Shown piece after piece: positions 1 through 8,278 of a stretch of 64,000 nucleotides of DNA; positions within the stretch are counted from its first letter, which is position 1; every line of letters begins with the position of its first letter. Under the pieces are notes generated by a model. That model had not been told where the DNA came from. It searched no databases and saw only the letters and a list, made by a program, of their open reading frames with translations. The position numbers were made by a program, and so were the translations under genes. The DNA comes from MSPOR6 sp964652195 (GTDB taxonomy: Bacteria; Poribacteria; WGA-4E; WGA-3G): contig CAZZBB010000046.1 in the NCBI GenBank assembly GCA_964652195.1, forward strand, positions 77,343-141,342, in the 5' to 3' direction.

Positions 1-39
1 TGCCAATAGAATAAGGGTTAAACGGATGAAGTGTGTCAT
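1..39 (-). CDS. Start of a secreted protein (partial, cut by window edge)
   Basis: Only the first 13 codons are inside the window, read leftward from an ATG at 39. They encode MTHFIRLTLILLA, the beginning of a typical signal peptide. A strong ribosome binding site, AAAAGGAG, lies about 6 bases upstream. The gene follows the TolC-type gene on the same strand after a 160-base gap holding a repeat. In CzcCBA/CusCBA-type efflux loci the gene after the outer-membrane channel usually encodes the periplasmic adaptor, so an adaptor (membrane fusion protein) is the likely product. That is inference from position only; nothing in 13 residues proves it. Confidence 0.5.
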   Translation of the reverse strand, partial: MTHFIRLTLILLA

Positions 40-63
40 TGTATTCTCCTTTTATAAATTGAG

Positions 64-169
64 CAGGACTTACGCATTCCCCTTGATAAAGCAGTTAGGG
101 TTAATAAGTCGTCATTTTTGCTATTTAACCCCTTATCAAGGGACTTTAAGAGGAAATACGTAAGTCCTG
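64..169. repeat. MITE-like palindromic element
   Basis: The ends are inverted repeats that match at 15 of 17 positions (CAGGACTTACG core at 64-74 and its complement at 159-169). A second complementary pair lies inside: CCCTTGATAA near 80-89 against TTATCAAGGG at 133-142. The whole unit can fold into one long hairpin, and no reading frame is present. It sits between two genes of the efflux locus, where it could act as a partial terminator or RNA processing site. Confidence 0.65.
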
Positions 170-199
170 TTGAGTAAATAATGTTTGTTTTCAAGACCT

Positions 200-1444
200 C
201 TACTGAACTAAATGAATGGGTATCCCTAAAGCGGCTTCAAGATTCACATAAGCCTTTACTTTTGCTGCAATTGCATCAAGATAGGCAAATTGTGTTTTGA
301 CAAATTCGTTCTGCATTAATATAAGCTCTAAGAGTTGTGCTTCCCCCAATTCATAAGCAGAACGGGTAAGGCTAAGGTTTTCATTGAGCAGCTTAAGCAA
401 GTTGTCATCGTAAAATTTCAGGTTCTGCTGAGCCGCATTCAGTGTAAGATATGCTGCCATAACTTCGCTTATGATTCTTCTCTCTGTATCTGTTATTTGA
501 GAATCATCCACAAGTTTCTGTGCTTTTGTCGCTTCAACTTCAACACGGTTTCTATCAAATATTGGTAATGGTATGGACAACTTCACACCAAAACCGACTT
601 CACCAGGACGATGTTCTGCAATACCACCGATATTCAGGTCAGGTATATTTGAAGCTTTCGCGAGTCGAAGTGTACTATCTGTTAGTTGTGAGTTCAATTT
701 GATAGATCGTAAATCTGCTCTGTATTCAAGTGCATGTGATTTCAATTTGGCAATATTCAGATTACTTTGTACTTTGGTTTCAAGACGACCGATTGCCGTA
801 GGAGTCGCATCGAGTGGTGTCCCCATCAACCCATTTAGTTCAAGATATGCTAAAGTTAATTCGCTTTCCAATGTTGCCAGGTCACGTTGAGCGGATTGCA
901 GTTGAATGTTGGCTAAACCCACTTGTGAAACGGGAATATCACCAGCTTGAAACTGAAACTGCACCATCTCAAACATGTGCTGATTGTGCTTAATAATTTC
1001 TTTCGCTAACTTTAGTTTTTCTTGAAGGAGAACAACCTGATAAAATACAAGTTTTACGGATTTCGTAAGTTTGCGAGTTGCGTCTGTAAACTCAAGATTT
1101 GCTTTTTCCAAGTGAATTTTCGCAATCTGTTTGCGGGACTTACGTCGCCTCCCGAGTTCAAGGGTCTTTGTCAATTCAATTGTTTGTTCAGCATGATGAC
1201 CACCAATAAATTCAGTTGTTAATTCAGGATTGCTTAAAAGTGGAATACGGTCAAATTGTGCTTTTGAAACGTTAATCTTTTGACGGATTACATTGATTGC
1301 CGAATTCTGCTGTATTGCCCTTTGGATGGCGGTTTCAAGTGTTATCTTATTATGAGAAACGGCAAGCGAAATATTCTGTGAAATGCAGAGTGTTGCTATG
1401 GATATACATAGAGTTGTAATGGCAAAATTCAATCTCTCTTTCAT
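200..1444 (-). CDS. TolC/CzcC-type outer-membrane efflux protein
   Basis: Predicted outer-membrane channel of a tripartite efflux system. The start at 1444 gives 414 residues, has GAGGAG about 8 bases upstream and begins directly with a signal peptide (MKERLNFAITTLCISIAT). The frame is open upstream to 1558, but that extension would bury the signal peptide. The mature protein shows the OEP layout twice over: long amphipathic helices rich in Leu, Gln and Glu, with the family-typical GVKLSIPLPIFDRN strand near the middle and an ELGEAQLLELILMQNEF helix near the C-terminus. The length is normal for CzcC/CusC relatives. An exported His/Cys-rich protein lies upstream and a secreted protein, possibly the adaptor, downstream. 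Metal efflux is the most likely role, but the substrate is inferred from neighbours. Confidence 0.88.
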   Translation of the reverse strand: MKERLNFAITTLCISIATLCISQNISLAVSHNKITLETAIQRAIQQNSAINVIRQKINVSKAQFDRIPLLSNPELTTEFIGGHHAEQTIELTKTLELGRRRKSRKQIAKIHLEKANLEFTDATRKLTKSVKLVFYQVVLLQEKLKLAKEIIKHNQHMFEMVQFQFQAGDIPVSQVGLANIQLQSAQRDLATLESELTLAYLELNGLMGTPLDATPTAIGRLETKVQSNLNIAKLKSHALEYRADLRSIKLNSQLTDSTLRLAKASNIPDLNIGGIAEHRPGEVGFGVKLSIPLPIFDRNRVEVEATKAQKLVDDSQITDTERRIISEVMAAYLTLNAAQQNLKFYDDNLLKLLNENLSLTRSAYELGEAQLLELILMQNEFVKTQFAYLDAIAAKVKAYVNLEAALGIPIHLVQ

Positions 1445-1663
1445 ACGTATTTTGCTCCTCACAGTTAGAAAACAAAAACAATTACACAACATAGAACATG
1501 TGTGAACGTGATATGGCATATACCACAAATAATGCTTAGTATGATTACAAAGCACCATTCAATTAGGTAACTAAATGATTAGTCTTCTATCTGGATGTCT
1601 AAAAAATTTATAAACTGATACAAAAAGGGTGTAAATTGAGTGCCTTAATTGTACAAGGGAGGA

Positions 1664-2137
1664 TCATAGGAGCAGCGTGGTGCTACGGAGTAAAGTAAGT
1701 GAGGGATTTATTAAAGGTGGAATTTTGGAAAAAGTAATTTGGGGACAAAACCCGAATTCGTCTAAGTCATCTGAAGTTTGTATAGATGTGATGTGTGTCT
1801 GGTGAAACTGTGGTGTATGATCGCAAGAGACAATGTACGATTCGGTGTTTAAAGATGCAAAGATAGGTAGGTCAACACAATCACCGCAGTGGTCTTCTTC
1901 TGAATCACAGGATAAATGTGTATGGTCATGCGCATGAGAGGGAGACACTTCGCAATGTCCGTTGATAGCAAGTTCAACTTCAAAGTGTCCATCTTCTCCA
2001 ATACAAAGGACAAAATTAGACAATGGCATCGGTATGAGGGCAGAATAGATGAATAGGCAAATTAACACTATTCTAAAGGATGTGTTTCGCACTATTCTAA
2101 AGGATGTGTTTCCTAATTTAAGAGAAGCAATCATCAT
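1664..2137 (-). CDS. Exported His/Cys-rich protein of an efflux locus
   Basis: A 157-residue protein of unknown function with an N-terminal hydrophobic export segment (about residues 22-40). The mature part has a VLCIGEDGHFEVE segment, then a His-rich stretch (HAHDHTH) and a CGDC motif. Spaced Cys and His residues suggest binding of a soft or transition metal. Small proteins with a C-x-G-x-DGH segment beside CzcC-type genes are known to me as uncharacterised companions of metal efflux systems. Start at 2137 or the adjacent ATG at 2134, behind AAAGAG. Oddity: a 24-base tandem duplication (2066-2089 and 2090-2113) repeats eight residues (NTSFRIVR) just before the hydrophobic segment. It is probably co-transcribed with the TolC-type gene, 219 bases downstream. 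Confidence 0.6.
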   Translation of the reverse strand: MMIASLKLGNTSFRIVRNTSFRIVLICLFIYSALIPMPLSNFVLCIGEDGHFEVELAINGHCEVSPSHAHDHTHLSCDSEEDHCGDCVDLPIFASLNTESYIVSCDHTPQFHQTHITSIQTSDDLDEFGFCPQITFSKIPPLINPSLTLLRSTTLLL

Positions 2138-2440
2138 ATTTCTCTTTGTTTTTTATGTGTTAATTGGTTGAAGCCTTAATGGAATTGACGATTGTCTATT
2201 AATATATCTCGTTTTCAGTATATTGTCAAGAGGAAATTGGGTCTGATTAGGGTTATTTAGTATTAAACAATTTTCAATATTTGGGTTTACTGAAAGTTAA
2301 TACTGTAGGATCGATCTGTACTAAAGCAACAAGTTTGACAGAGAAGTCGGAATCCCCTCATACAGAAGAAATGTAAAAATCGGGGGAGTGGAATCCACTC
2401 CTACAAAGAGGGTAGAAAAAACTGGGACAGGAAGAAGTTT
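2138..2440. other. Intergenic spacer with REP-like hairpins
   Basis: No gene seen. A short hairpin repeat lies at 2385-2401 (GGAGTGG-AAT-CCACTCC) followed by TACAAAGAG, and a related CGGAATCCCCTCATACAGAAG stands at 2348-2368. The same tail sequence follows other hairpins at 5741 and 8071. Confidence 0.6.
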
Positions 2441-3814
2441 TTAAAGCAGTTTATTTTCCCACCATTTCACATAGTCCTCATCACTGATATCTGGTGATAA
2501 ACCGCGATCCTCCATTCTGTCATTATAACCTTCCAACATGTGGTTATCCCAGTAAGTTTTTACTTCATCAGATTCAGGAGTGACCCCCATATCTCCAGTA
2601 GATTCAATCCATGTATCCAATTTTCCTTCCAAATCCTTTCTAATTGTTGCATACTTTTCATCTTCAATTAGATTATTTGTTTCAAAAGGATCAGATTGTA
2701 GATCGTATAACTCTTCATAGGGACGGGTGTCTTGACAGAAATGTTGCTGTGCTGGTGTAAGTTCACCCTTTTCATACAGATTATTTATTAATGTCCAAAG
2801 CGGATATTGAAGTTTCTTGTATCCATTGAACTGCATATAGGGGAGTTCAGGATGATAATTTCGGATGAGTTTGTAATTGTGTGTCCGAACACATCGTATA
2901 CGGTCATCCGTTCCATCACATCGATCTCGTGCTGCAAAGACTGCTTCTCGTTCTATAGCATTTTCACCGAGGAACACTTCTCCTTGTACATAATCTGGTA
3001 TATCAATTCCAGCCATTGAAAGAGAGGTGGGCATCAAATCTACACCACTTACCAATTTCTCATTAACCGCTCCCGCCTGAACTTGTCCATGATATCTTAC
3101 AATCAATGGGATATGGATACCACCATCATAGAGAAATTGTTTGCAACGTATATGTGCGCGTCCATGATCACTCATGAAGAAAAGTAATGTATTCTCAGTT
3201 AATCCTTCTTCGTCTAAACGATCCAGAATTTTCCCTATCTTCTTATCTAAAATCTGGATACTTTCAAGATAGAGTGCCCAATCCTTACGAATTAGGGGAT
3301 GATCCGGATAATATGGAGGTAACTCAACATCCTCTGGATTGATTGGTCGATCAGGATCGGGTTTAAAGACTCTATGTGTATCAGGAATGTTTATCTGCGC
3401 ATAAAAGGGTTGATCGTCAGGACATTCACGCCAATCAATTCCATCGAATGGGTCATCTCTATGGAAGTTGAAGTCAGTTTTACCTTTACGATTATAGGGA
3501 GGACCAGGACTGTTGCATGTGAAGTAACCTGCTTCTCGGAAACTATCGGTAATTAATTTCATATCTTCGCGCAAAGGTTTATCACGATTACTCCGATGAT
3601 TGTGCGTGTCAAAATGGGTTTGGTAGGTGCCGGTAATGAGTGCGGATCTACTCGGTGAACAGACAGGACAGGTTACAAATGCGTTAGGGAAACGTGTGCC
3701 TTCCTCAGCAATCCTATCAATGTTTGGTGTGTTTACAGCAGGTGTACCATAACATCCTAAATCAGGGGATAGATCTTCTCCATATATCCATAATATGTTA
3801 GGTTGATTTGACAA
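2441..3814 (-). CDS. Cysteine-type sulfatase (S1 family)
   Basis: Hydrolyses sulfate esters, probably from sulfated polysaccharides or other organic sulfates. 457 residues. The active-site motif C52-S-P-S-R56 fits C-x-P-x-R, in which the cysteine is converted to formylglycine. Metal-binding residues are visible at the N-terminus (NILWIYGEDLSPD) and in FFMSDHGRAHIRC. The start is TTG at 3814 behind AAAGGAG with 7-base spacing. No signal peptide is seen, so it may act in the cytoplasm. It is the third gene of a tight operon with two PhyH-family genes (21-base gap). No formylglycine-generating enzyme is in the window, so its activation must depend on a gene elsewhere. A second sulfatase lies at 57872-59278. 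The exact substrate cannot be read from the sequence. Confidence 0.93.
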   Translation of the reverse strand: MSNQPNILWIYGEDLSPDLGCYGTPAVNTPNIDRIAEEGTRFPNAFVTCPVCSPSRSALITGTYQTHFDTHNHRSNRDKPLREDMKLITDSFREAGYFTCNSPGPPYNRKGKTDFNFHRDDPFDGIDWRECPDDQPFYAQINIPDTHRVFKPDPDRPINPEDVELPPYYPDHPLIRKDWALYLESIQILDKKIGKILDRLDEEGLTENTLLFFMSDHGRAHIRCKQFLYDGGIHIPLIVRYHGQVQAGAVNEKLVSGVDLMPTSLSMAGIDIPDYVQGEVFLGENAIEREAVFAARDRCDGTDDRIRCVRTHNYKLIRNYHPELPYMQFNGYKKLQYPLWTLINNLYEKGELTPAQQHFCQDTRPYEELYDLQSDPFETNNLIEDEKYATIRKDLEGKLDTWIESTGDMGVTPESDEVKTYWDNHMLEGYNDRMEDRGLSPDISDEDYVKWWENKLL

Positions 3815-3835
3815 ATGGATCTCCTTTCTATTGAA

Positions 3836-4708
3836 TCAACTATCTGTGTTATCACTATTATCAACAACAAAGCGACTTCTAAAAAGAGTGCGTCTCATCT
3901 CTGTCATTGATTCGAGTAGTTTTGGGTGGGGTTGATAGACTCTTGCATAACCGCTGTCAACTGGACTATACAGATTGAAAATAGCCATTCTGTCGTTGTC
4001 GGTATTCGTCCAAGGATTTGCACTATGTGTTAATGCTTCAGTAAAGATGATGAGTGAACCTGGCTGACAACCGTAAGTACTCCAGATGTCTGAATCTGGG
4101 TTTTGGATTTCTGGAGGAGCAGTGTATACAGATTTGTGACTGCCTGTAACCAGTAGAGTGCCCCCTTGTCCTTTCTTTACTTCATTCAATTCCCATACGA
4201 TACGGGTATGTGGACTATATCCTTTTCCAGGAAAAGCGTTATAGTAGTGGACATCTCCAGGAAAACGTAGCATACCATTCCCATTATGTGGACCGAACCC
4301 TCCCATACCCTCCGTTCTATAGAACAGATTTGTACTTTCTACAGTATAACCGTAGCAGTGTGAATTTGTAACGGATGGATGTGCGGTGAATTCGTTCAGT
4401 AATGACACGACAAGAGGGTGGTCAATCAATTTCTGTAATGGACCACCAAGTGTATTCCTTTCATGTTCAGGGATCGATTCTGGATCGTGATGGAGACGAT
4501 ATGCGAACTCCTGCATTTCTTTGAGTTCATCTCCTGTGATGATTTCAGGAAAAAGTATCCATCCATGTGTATCAAATTCATATATCTGTTCTGGTGTTAA
4601 TGACGGAATAGGAACACCATCAGAGTTGTGAGTAGGTAAATCAAATTGTTCAGGAGGCATGATAACCTGTTGAGGATTATGTGTAATAGTATCTTGCTGT
4701 GTGTTCAT
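3836..4708 (-). CDS. Phytanoyl-CoA dioxygenase (PhyH) family protein
   Basis: Fe(II)/2-oxoglutarate-dependent oxygenase fold, 290 residues, cytoplasmic. Visible ligands are H141 in GPHNGNG, the distal H228 in ALTHSANPW, and R240, which would bind 2-oxoglutarate. The usual HxD motif reads H141-N-G143, so the acidic ligand is absent at the usual spacing. In this family that occurs in halogenase-like and uncharacterised members, and another acidic residue may substitute. Start at 4708 behind AGGTATAGG. The upstream gene, a tandem paralog that has lost both histidines, ends 7 bases earlier, and a sulfatase follows 21 bases downstream. The three genes look like one transcription unit. The substrate is unknown. 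Confidence 0.85.
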   Translation of the reverse strand: MNTQQDTITHNPQQVIMPPEQFDLPTHNSDGVPIPSLTPEQIYEFDTHGWILFPEIITGDELKEMQEFAYRLHHDPESIPEHERNTLGGPLQKLIDHPLVVSLLNEFTAHPSVTNSHCYGYTVESTNLFYRTEGMGGFGPHNGNGMLRFPGDVHYYNAFPGKGYSPHTRIVWELNEVKKGQGGTLLVTGSHKSVYTAPPEIQNPDSDIWSTYGCQPGSLIIFTEALTHSANPWTNTDNDRMAIFNLYSPVDSGYARVYQPHPKLLESMTEMRRTLFRSRFVVDNSDNTDS

Positions 4709-4715
4709 CCTATAC

Positions 4716-5636
4716 CTATTTTAGATATTCAATTGGATATGCAGAAGTACGATCTCCAAAATGTCCCTTGGTGACATTGCCACCTGCATAAGTTTCTCTA
4801 AAGAGGGATTGTCGTTTAGATGGCATTGATTCGAGAAGTTTAGAAGCGGGTAACCAATTACACCAACGACTTGCTATAGTATTATACAAATTAGTAATTC
4901 GTAATCTATCTACTTCATGATCCGTGGGTGTCGTAATATACTTATTTGTTATGGATTCAGTCAAAAGTATTAGAGATCCTGCGGTACATTCATAGGTCTC
5001 CCAGATTGACGAATTGTTATAAGGAATGGTTTGCGGAAGAGCATACGCACTCTTGTGGCTTGTAGTAATGAATCGAATATCATTTGTCTCTGAATTGACT
5101 TCTGAAATTTCCCATATCACTCTTGTTAAACCACTCCATGCTCTGCCCGGAACACATCGATAAATATGTGAATCACCGGGTAAGCGAAACAACCCGTTCC
5201 CATTGCTATTTCCCTTGTCGTTTATCTGACCAAATTGGACATCAGATTTTTCAAGTCGAAACCCGTAACATTCCTCACTTGCAACAGGAGGATATGCAAG
5301 AAACTCATTTAATAATCCGACAACAACGGGATGATCCACCAGTTTCTGTAATGGACCTTCTAAACCACAAATTTGGGATTCAGTTATATTTTGATTATTA
5401 CTAATTGATTCATGACAAAATGCCCGTATTTCGGATATTTCTTCTTTCGATAAAACTTCTGGAACAAGTAGCCACCCTTTACGATCAAAATCGTATTTTT
5501 GTTTTTGGGTTGGAATAATTATAGGTAATCCGTCCGCATTAGTTGCTGTTAATTCTTCCGGCTCAACTTCTACAGCACTGCCAAGATTTTTGTTTACTAT
5601 AAACGGTTTCTTTGTTGCAAGTTCATTATATTCCAT
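4716..5636 (-). CDS. PhyH-family paralog lacking the iron-binding histidines
   Basis: 306 residues, clearly a tandem paralog of the next gene: both share a GPLQKL-DHP-VV-LLNEF block, an NGNG-R-PGD block and a LLESM block near the C-terminus. At the position of the first iron ligand this copy has serine (S144 in GNSNGNG), and at the distal histidine it has asparagine (N231 in ESITNKY). The arginine expected to bind 2-oxoglutarate appears kept (R244). With both histidines gone, iron binding is unlikely, so it may be a non-catalytic partner or be losing function; the frame is intact. The start is ATG 5636 behind GAGGGAG; an in-frame TTG at 5651 is less likely because it lies upstream of that site. 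Confidence 0.8.
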   Translation of the reverse strand: MEYNELATKKPFIVNKNLGSAVEVEPEELTATNADGLPIIIPTQKQKYDFDRKGWLLVPEVLSKEEISEIRAFCHESISNNQNITESQICGLEGPLQKLVDHPVVVGLLNEFLAYPPVASEECYGFRLEKSDVQFGQINDKGNSNGNGLFRLPGDSHIYRCVPGRAWSGLTRVIWEISEVNSETNDIRFITTSHKSAYALPQTIPYNNSSIWETYECTAGSLILLTESITNKYITTPTDHEVDRLRITNLYNTIASRWCNWLPASKLLESMPSKRQSLFRETYAGGNVTKGHFGDRTSAYPIEYLK

Positions 5637-5651
5637 GAATATCTCCCTCAA

Positions 5652-6198
5652 ATACAGTACTCATACATCATCAGTTTATCATTTATTTAGGAATGGGGCA
5701 AGGGAATAGAAGTGCCATGGCATGTAAAATAGTTAAGATCGGGGATCGGAATCCCCTCCTACAGAAGATGAAAAATTGTGAAAACAAAAAATGTTACGGA
5801 CTTAGCACAAGTCGTTATTTTAATTATTCAAAAGAAAAAGCAGATTTTCTTCATTTTTATTTGAAATTTGATAATTTAGAGAGTAAAATTTCACAATCAT
5901 TTTTTATAGGTTTTTACATAATTTTGGTGTATTAAATATAAAATAAAAATTATCTAATTTTTTAGAAACCATAAATGAAGAATTTCGTTGTTTAACAACA
6001 ATAAAAAGTCGGAATATCATCATTGTCTAAGTTGATATAATTCTGAATACATTAAATCTTACATTACAAATATACAATTAGACTTTGTAGGTTATATCTT
6101 GGAGGTATGACTTCTCACTGTTTGGCAGGAGTTTTAATCGAATCCATATTCGATTATCTATAGTTCAGAATTAACCCGTAAGTTTCCAAACCCCCTGT
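5652..6198. other. Intergenic, AT-rich, with one REP-like hairpin
   Basis: A short hairpin GGGGAT-CGGA-ATCCCC lies at 5741-5756 followed by the repeat tail TCCTACAGAAG. The rest is very AT-rich. A small open frame at 5693-5935 runs through the repeat and has no ribosome binding site. This stretch separates the minus-strand PhyH operon from plus-strand genes, so it should hold promoters for both, but I cannot pick them with confidence. Confidence 0.5.
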
Positions 6199-6951
6199 AT
6201 GCATTACTTAACTGAAACACAAGAAGGGGTATCCCCATTTTATTGTGTTTTGAATAAAAGTTTACTTGCGTATTTTGTGTTATTCTTGTTTTTCATTTTA
6301 TTACCAGTATATGGTCAATTTACTGATTTGCCTGAGGATCAAAAAACAGTTGATATTGGTGTTACTGGCGATTCAAACCATAGAACCGTAACCCTAACCG
6401 CAGTTGTACCAGTTACAAACATCAATGGTTGGGCAGGTTTTTTCGGTTCTCGTTCCTCTGGTGAAGATGGTGTACATTCAGAAATTGTAAAGTTACATGT
6501 AGAAAGCATCATAGACGTTAAAGTGCTTGAAGTAGAAGCATTTTCATATTTTGAACGTAATCTGATGGATGGAAGTGCCTTGACTGCTCAAGTTGGTGGA
6601 ACTATTCAACCTGGTGAATATAAAAAGGGTTCACTGAGTATTTCAACTAATTTTGGCTACTTTTTAGAAACTATACGACCATTTGAAGAGCTAAAAGTTA
6701 GACAATTTGACCCAACGGCATTTAGATGGTTAGTTTCTTCTACGCTTGATTGGCATAAAATCAATACTGAGTTAACTTTCACTCCTGAAATAGGGTTTAA
6801 AAACTATAGGATATGTGCGGAACCCGCTGTGACATTTGATCTATCAAGTCGTCTTGGTTTTCGTGTCAGTGGAACTGTAACCTATAACAGTGAACCCTTA
6901 ACAGACAACTTGCAGTATATTTATCTTTCTATTCTAAGGATAACTTTATAG
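6199..6951 (+). CDS. Predicted outer-membrane beta-barrel protein, copy 1
   Basis: Up to 250 residues. A hydrophobic export segment ends in LLPVYGQ near residue 40, then alternating polar/hydrophobic strands follow to a C-terminal strand ending in a hydrophobic residue (LSILRITL), as in outer-membrane barrels. The strand pattern and NSEPLTDNLQY ending recall DUF481-like proteins, but I cannot confirm the family. The gene at 7326-8033 is a paralog along its whole length (shared GQFTDLP/SQFADLP start, GSR-SG-GV loop, FDPT-FRWL block). The start is uncertain: ATG 6199 has no clear ribosome binding site, and a start nearer the signal peptide, for example TTG 6253, is possible. A strong terminator follows. 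Confidence 0.65.
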   Translation: MHYLTETQEGVSPFYCVLNKSLLAYFVLFLFFILLPVYGQFTDLPEDQKTVDIGVTGDSNHRTVTLTAVVPVTNINGWAGFFGSRSSGEDGVHSEIVKLHVESIIDVKVLEVEAFSYFERNLMDGSALTAQVGGTIQPGEYKKGSLSISTNFGYFLETIRPFEELKVRQFDPTAFRWLVSSTLDWHKINTELTFTPEIGFKNYRICAEPAVTFDLSSRLGFRVSGTVTYNSEPLTDNLQYIYLSILRITL

Positions 6952-6987
6952 TAAATACGATTCCATAATTAGATTGAACAAAGTTGT

Positions 6988-7030
6988 AAAAAGTTTGGTA
7001 TTTCATACTTATGAAATACCAAACTTTTTT
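6988..7030 (+). terminator. Rho-independent terminator
   Basis: A perfect 19-base-pair stem (6988-7006 with 7011-7029) closes on a 4-base loop and runs into a T tract. It lies 37 bases after the stop of the first barrel gene, so the two paralogous barrel genes are probably transcribed separately. Confidence 0.9.
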
Positions 7031-7325
7031 ATTTTAATGTGAGTTTCAGAATCCCTCCTACCAAGAGTCTGATGCTTAAATTGACGCCTATAGGTCAAGA
7101 ACTTTACACACCTTTCAGTGCGTATTTCCTTGACATTTGCTATTTTAATGGGTAATATATGTCCGTTTATCTAAGGATTCTATTCAGACAATCAAGATTG
7201 TATCATAGTGGAATATGCCTTTGACAAAGGAATTACTGAAGTTCAACATAATCCTTTTACTATCTTTTATGAATGTGAATGCTCTATAAGAAATAATAAT
7301 GACAATTGTAAGTTATAGGTATGAT
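7031..7325. other. Intergenic region before barrel gene 2
   Basis: Holds a decayed copy of the short repeat (AATCCCTCCTACCAAGAG at 7050-7067) and presumably the promoter of the next gene. I see no gene or clear promoter consensus here. Confidence 0.4.
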
Positions 7326-8033
7326 ATGAATCAGATTGTAAACAGAGTCCTATTTATGGTATTATTCTCAATCTCTTTTATAATACCCGCATATAGCCAA
7401 TTTGCAGATTTACCACAGGATTCCAAGACATTAGATATAGGTATATCAGGTGATGATGCTTTACAGACGATCACTTTAACAGCCGTAGTACCCTTTAAGA
7501 CAATTAATGGTTGGGGAGGCGTGTTTGGGTCGCGTGGTTCAGGTAAAGAAGGTGTAATTACAGAAATAGCAAAAGGACGTATTCAAGGTGGAATGCGCAT
7601 CCGGACGTATGGAATTGAGGTGTTCACGGATTTAGAACGAAATATAACAGAAGGAACTGCGCTGACAGTCCAGATTGGTGGATATATTCGACCTGGGATT
7701 TACGAAAAAGGAACATTGCGGATATCTGGTGGATTAGGGTATTTTCTTGAGAATATACAACCCTATAAAGATCTAACTGTCAGAAAATTTGATCCTACAT
7801 CATTCAGGTGGTTAGCATTTTCATCAATCGGTTGGCGAAAATTGAATATATCAATGAAGTTCACACCGCAAGTTGGATTTCAGAACTTTAAGTATTTAGT
7901 AGAACCGGCACTCACGTTTAACCTAACAACTCGATTAGGGTTGCGACTGAGTGGTTCACTTAGTTATAATAGCGAACCTTTAACAGAGAAATTACATCAT
8001 AAGTATCTGACGATCTTTAGATTTAAACTCTAA
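7326..8033 (+). CDS. Predicted outer-membrane beta-barrel protein, copy 2
   Basis: 235 residues from ATG 7326, chosen because TAGG lies about 8 bases upstream and the protein then begins with a compact signal peptide (MNQIVNRVLFMVLFSISF, cleavage after AYS). An in-frame ATG at 7299 would add nine residues. The mature protein is a full-length paralog of the product of 6199-6951: same order of strands, same DPTSFRWL-AFSSIGW block, same C-terminal NSEPLTEKLHHKYL strand. DUF481-like proteins are the nearest family I can suggest. Function unknown; pores or stress-related outer-membrane proteins are possibilities. Confidence 0.68.
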   Translation: MNQIVNRVLFMVLFSISFIIPAYSQFADLPQDSKTLDIGISGDDALQTITLTAVVPFKTINGWGGVFGSRGSGKEGVITEIAKGRIQGGMRIRTYGIEVFTDLERNITEGTALTVQIGGYIRPGIYEKGTLRISGGLGYFLENIQPYKDLTVRKFDPTSFRWLAFSSIGWRKLNISMKFTPQVGFQNFKYLVEPALTFNLTTRLGLRLSGSLSYNSEPLTEKLHHKYLTIFRFKL

Positions 8034-8054
8034 AGATTAATCTTTTCTATTTTA

Positions 8055-8170
8055 TATAGTAAACTTTACTTGTAGGAGCGACCAGGAGGTCGCTCCTACA
8101 GAAGAGTGTAGGGACGCAAAAGTAAGTTGAGCCAATAGAAAATAAAGTATTAATTTTATTGTTCACTATA
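8055..8170. repeat. TATAGT-ended MITE, copy with GTAGGAG hairpin
   Basis: A 116-base unit bounded by TATAGTAAAC and the complement of TATAGTGAAC (9 of 10 match). Inside is a perfect 13-base-pair hairpin at 8071-8100 (TGTAGGAGCGACC, loop AGGA) followed by the tail GAAGAG. Related units lie at 25739, 53319 and 57729. Confidence 0.7.
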
Positions 8171-8278
8171 AGTGATAATCATATTTCTATCTTTTCTAAT
8201 GTTCAGTGTAATGTAAGTTCAATAAAGGATATATAGAAAAGTCAAAACAGAAACTGATTTAGATGAAGGATATCAGTC

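Noticed and set aside
5693..5935. 80-residue open frame
   Set aside because: It runs through a REP-like hairpin, has no ribosome binding site, and its composition follows the AT-rich background.
6106..6159. 17-codon leader peptide before barrel gene 1
   Set aside because: GGAGG directly touches the ATG, leaving no spacing for initiation.
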